DNA of 64,000 nt from Agarivorans gilvus (GTDB lineage Bacteria; Pseudomonadota; Gammaproteobacteria; Enterobacterales; Celerinatantimonadaceae): contig NZ_CP013021.1 in NCBI RefSeq assembly GCF_001420915.1, positions 3,089,001-3,153,000 on the forward strand, written 5' to 3'. The first letter of the stretch is position 1. The number at the start of each line of letters is the position of its first letter. Shown here one piece after another: positions 62,998-64,000 of the stretch. The notes below the pieces were generated by a model that worked only from the letters and a program-made list of their open reading frames with translations, did no database searches and had not been told where the DNA came from. A program made the position numbers and the translations under genes.

Positions 62998-63502
62998 ACC
63001 AAGCGTTGCTGGGAATAGCCGGCTATTCCCAGCATTACATCCTGCTTGTTTGAGTAATTATTACTGAATATTTATTCTGCCTAATAGCGTAAATCTTCAA
63101 AATATAAGCGTGGGTAACAGCTAAATCTCACGCAAATATGTCTATTTACTTTATATTTATTCTGAAATTTTTGATTTCACCTTGTCAAAATTTACTTATC
63201 TAACTGCCTTGTAGCATATTTGGGATAAATAAGAGGTAAATGCTGAATTTGTGATCATATGTGGTGTAAATAATTATCTTTCTAGTGGTTTTTTCTGAAA
63301 GTGCTTTGATTGTACGACAAAAGCTAGATTTTTAAGTTGCAAAAACTCAGGTTGCAAGCGCCGCCTGCTCTGCGGCAACTTGTGAAAGCCTATAAATTTA
63401 GGGTAAAACAACAGCCAATGAGGTGAATTTTGTATTAAGGCTTAATACGACACTTCTGCAAACACAATCAATATATATAAAAAAGCGAACATGGAGTTTT
63501 CA
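62998..63502. other. Intergenic region upstream of livJ-like gene
   Basis: 505 bp. It opens with a 26-bp perfect inverted repeat (63008-63033). The middle is AT-rich with no ORF of note; the right end is the leader of the LivJ-type gene, whose Shine-Dalgarno GGAG lies at 63493-63496. Leucine-responsive control by Lrp is common for liv genes, but I could not identify sites here. Confidence 0.45.
63008..63033 (+). terminator. Terminator-like perfect palindrome after mscS
   Basis: GCTGGGAATAGCC directly followed by its complement GGCTATTCCCAGC; 11 nt after the stop. The T tract that follows is weak (ATTACATCC), so it may be a factor-dependent or weak terminator. Confidence 0.5.
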
Positions 63503-64000
63503 ATGACTAAATGGAAGAAATCAGCTTCAGGGCTAGCGGTATCCTTAGCACTATTGGGTGCCGCAACGTTTGCACACGCAGCAGATACCGTTAAGGTGGC
63601 AATTGCTGGCCCAGTAACCGGTCCGGTAGCGCAATATGGTGACATGCAATTTGCTGGTGGCGGCGTAGCGGTGGACTTGTTGAATCAAGCCGGCGCTTTG
63701 TCGGGCAAGCAAATTGAAGCCGTGGTCTACGACGATGCTTGTGAACCTAAGCAAGCGGTAGCGGTAGCCAACAAAATCATTAATGACGGTGTTAAGTACG
63801 TAATTGGTCATTTATGTTCAGGTGCCACTCAACCGGCTTCAGACGTTTACGAAGATGAAGGTGTATTGATGATTACGCCTGCTTCAACCAACCCCGATAT
63901 CACTACTCGTGGTTACGGATTAATTTTCCGCACTATCGGTCTAGATAGTGACCAAGGCCCAACCGCCGCGCGTTACATTATCAACAGCGTTAAACCTGAG
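63503..64000 (+). CDS. livJ: Branched-chain amino acid ABC transporter binding protein (partial)
   Basis: Start of a periplasmic leucine/isoleucine/valine-binding protein; it runs off the right edge after 166 codons. Signal peptide to about residue 26 (AATFAHAADT), then VKVAIAGPVTGPVAQYGDMQ, VVYDDACEPKQAVAVANKI, VIGHLCSGATQPASDVYEDE and TGLDSDQGPTAA-like GLDSDQGPTAARYII. Very close to E. coli LivJ/LivK. ATG 63503 is preferred over the in-frame ATG 63491, because the GGAG between them is the Shine-Dalgarno. The permease and ATPase genes would be expected further right. Confidence 0.95.
   Translation, partial: MTKWKKSASGLAVSLALLGAATFAHAADTVKVAIAGPVTGPVAQYGDMQFAGGGVAVDLLNQAGALSGKQIEAVVYDDACEPKQAVAVANKIINDGVKYVIGHLCSGATQPASDVYEDEGVLMITPASTNPDITTRGYGLIFRTIGLDSDQGPTAARYIINSVKPE

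Overview
This window looks like chromosomal DNA of a marine gammaproteobacterium (Alteromonadales/Vibrionales type; Agarivorans or a close relative is a guess, not shown by the sequence). Codon use is moderate-GC. Most core proteins (CodA, PyrB/PyrI, PckA, HslO/HslR, NudE, CysQ, Gor, PrlC, LivJ) read as close relatives of the E. coli proteins. The blocks hslR-hslO-pckA, T2SS next to yrfG/nudE/cysQ, and gor near prlC are typical gammaproteobacterial neighbourhoods.

Layout. 1-0.41 kb: decayed end of an unrecognised gene. 0.47-4.2 kb (-): pyrimidine salvage, a cytosine permease (frameshifted), a PucR-type regulator and cytosine deaminase. 4.5-13.7 kb: mixed housekeeping genes: orphan FetB-like permease, hemerythrin-GGDEF cyclase, YceH, YiaW/YiaV, a DUF2860 outer-membrane protein, PyrB/PyrI, a DksA-like protein and PotF. 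13.8-28.1 kb (-): a Wzx/Wzy-type exopolysaccharide locus read from 28.1 to 15.4 kb. It encodes an initiating phosphotransferase, export protein, chain-length/tyrosine-kinase protein (frameshifted), PssD/PssE-like pair, polymerase, flippase, three further glycosyltransferases, two serine-acetyltransferase-like enzymes and a secreted lyase-like protein. An IS903-type element with intact 9-bp target duplication lies at its distal end and separates it from a VanZ-like gene.

28.8-32 kb (-): pckA, hslO, hslR. 32.2-43.5 kb (+): complete type II secretion operon gspC-N, with gspJ/gspK disturbed by apparent single-base losses. 43.5-46.2 kb: yrfG, nudE, cysQ, cytochrome c5. 46.2-53.8 kb: RbgA-type GTPase, a membrane protein of unknown function, M14 carboxypeptidase, PEP-CTERM protein, GltS, and a sigma-54 activator facing a small helical protein that has a sigma-54-like promoter. 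53.9-64 kb: two MscS channels, a BON/DUF1328/lipoprotein stress operon, Gor, a PAS/HAMP histidine kinase, PrlC and the start of LivJ.

The most unusual pattern is that at least four genes (codB, gspJ, gspK, PEP-CTERM gene) are each restored by adding one G to a short G run, and two more positions are compatible with this. That points to systematic homopolymer undercalling in the assembly, or less likely to real short-tract slippage, and it affects how every broken gene here should be read. I did not find a convincing undescribed defence or mobile system. The best biological leads are the EPS locus with its leader structure and embedded lyase, and the sigma-54 regulator/small-protein pair.
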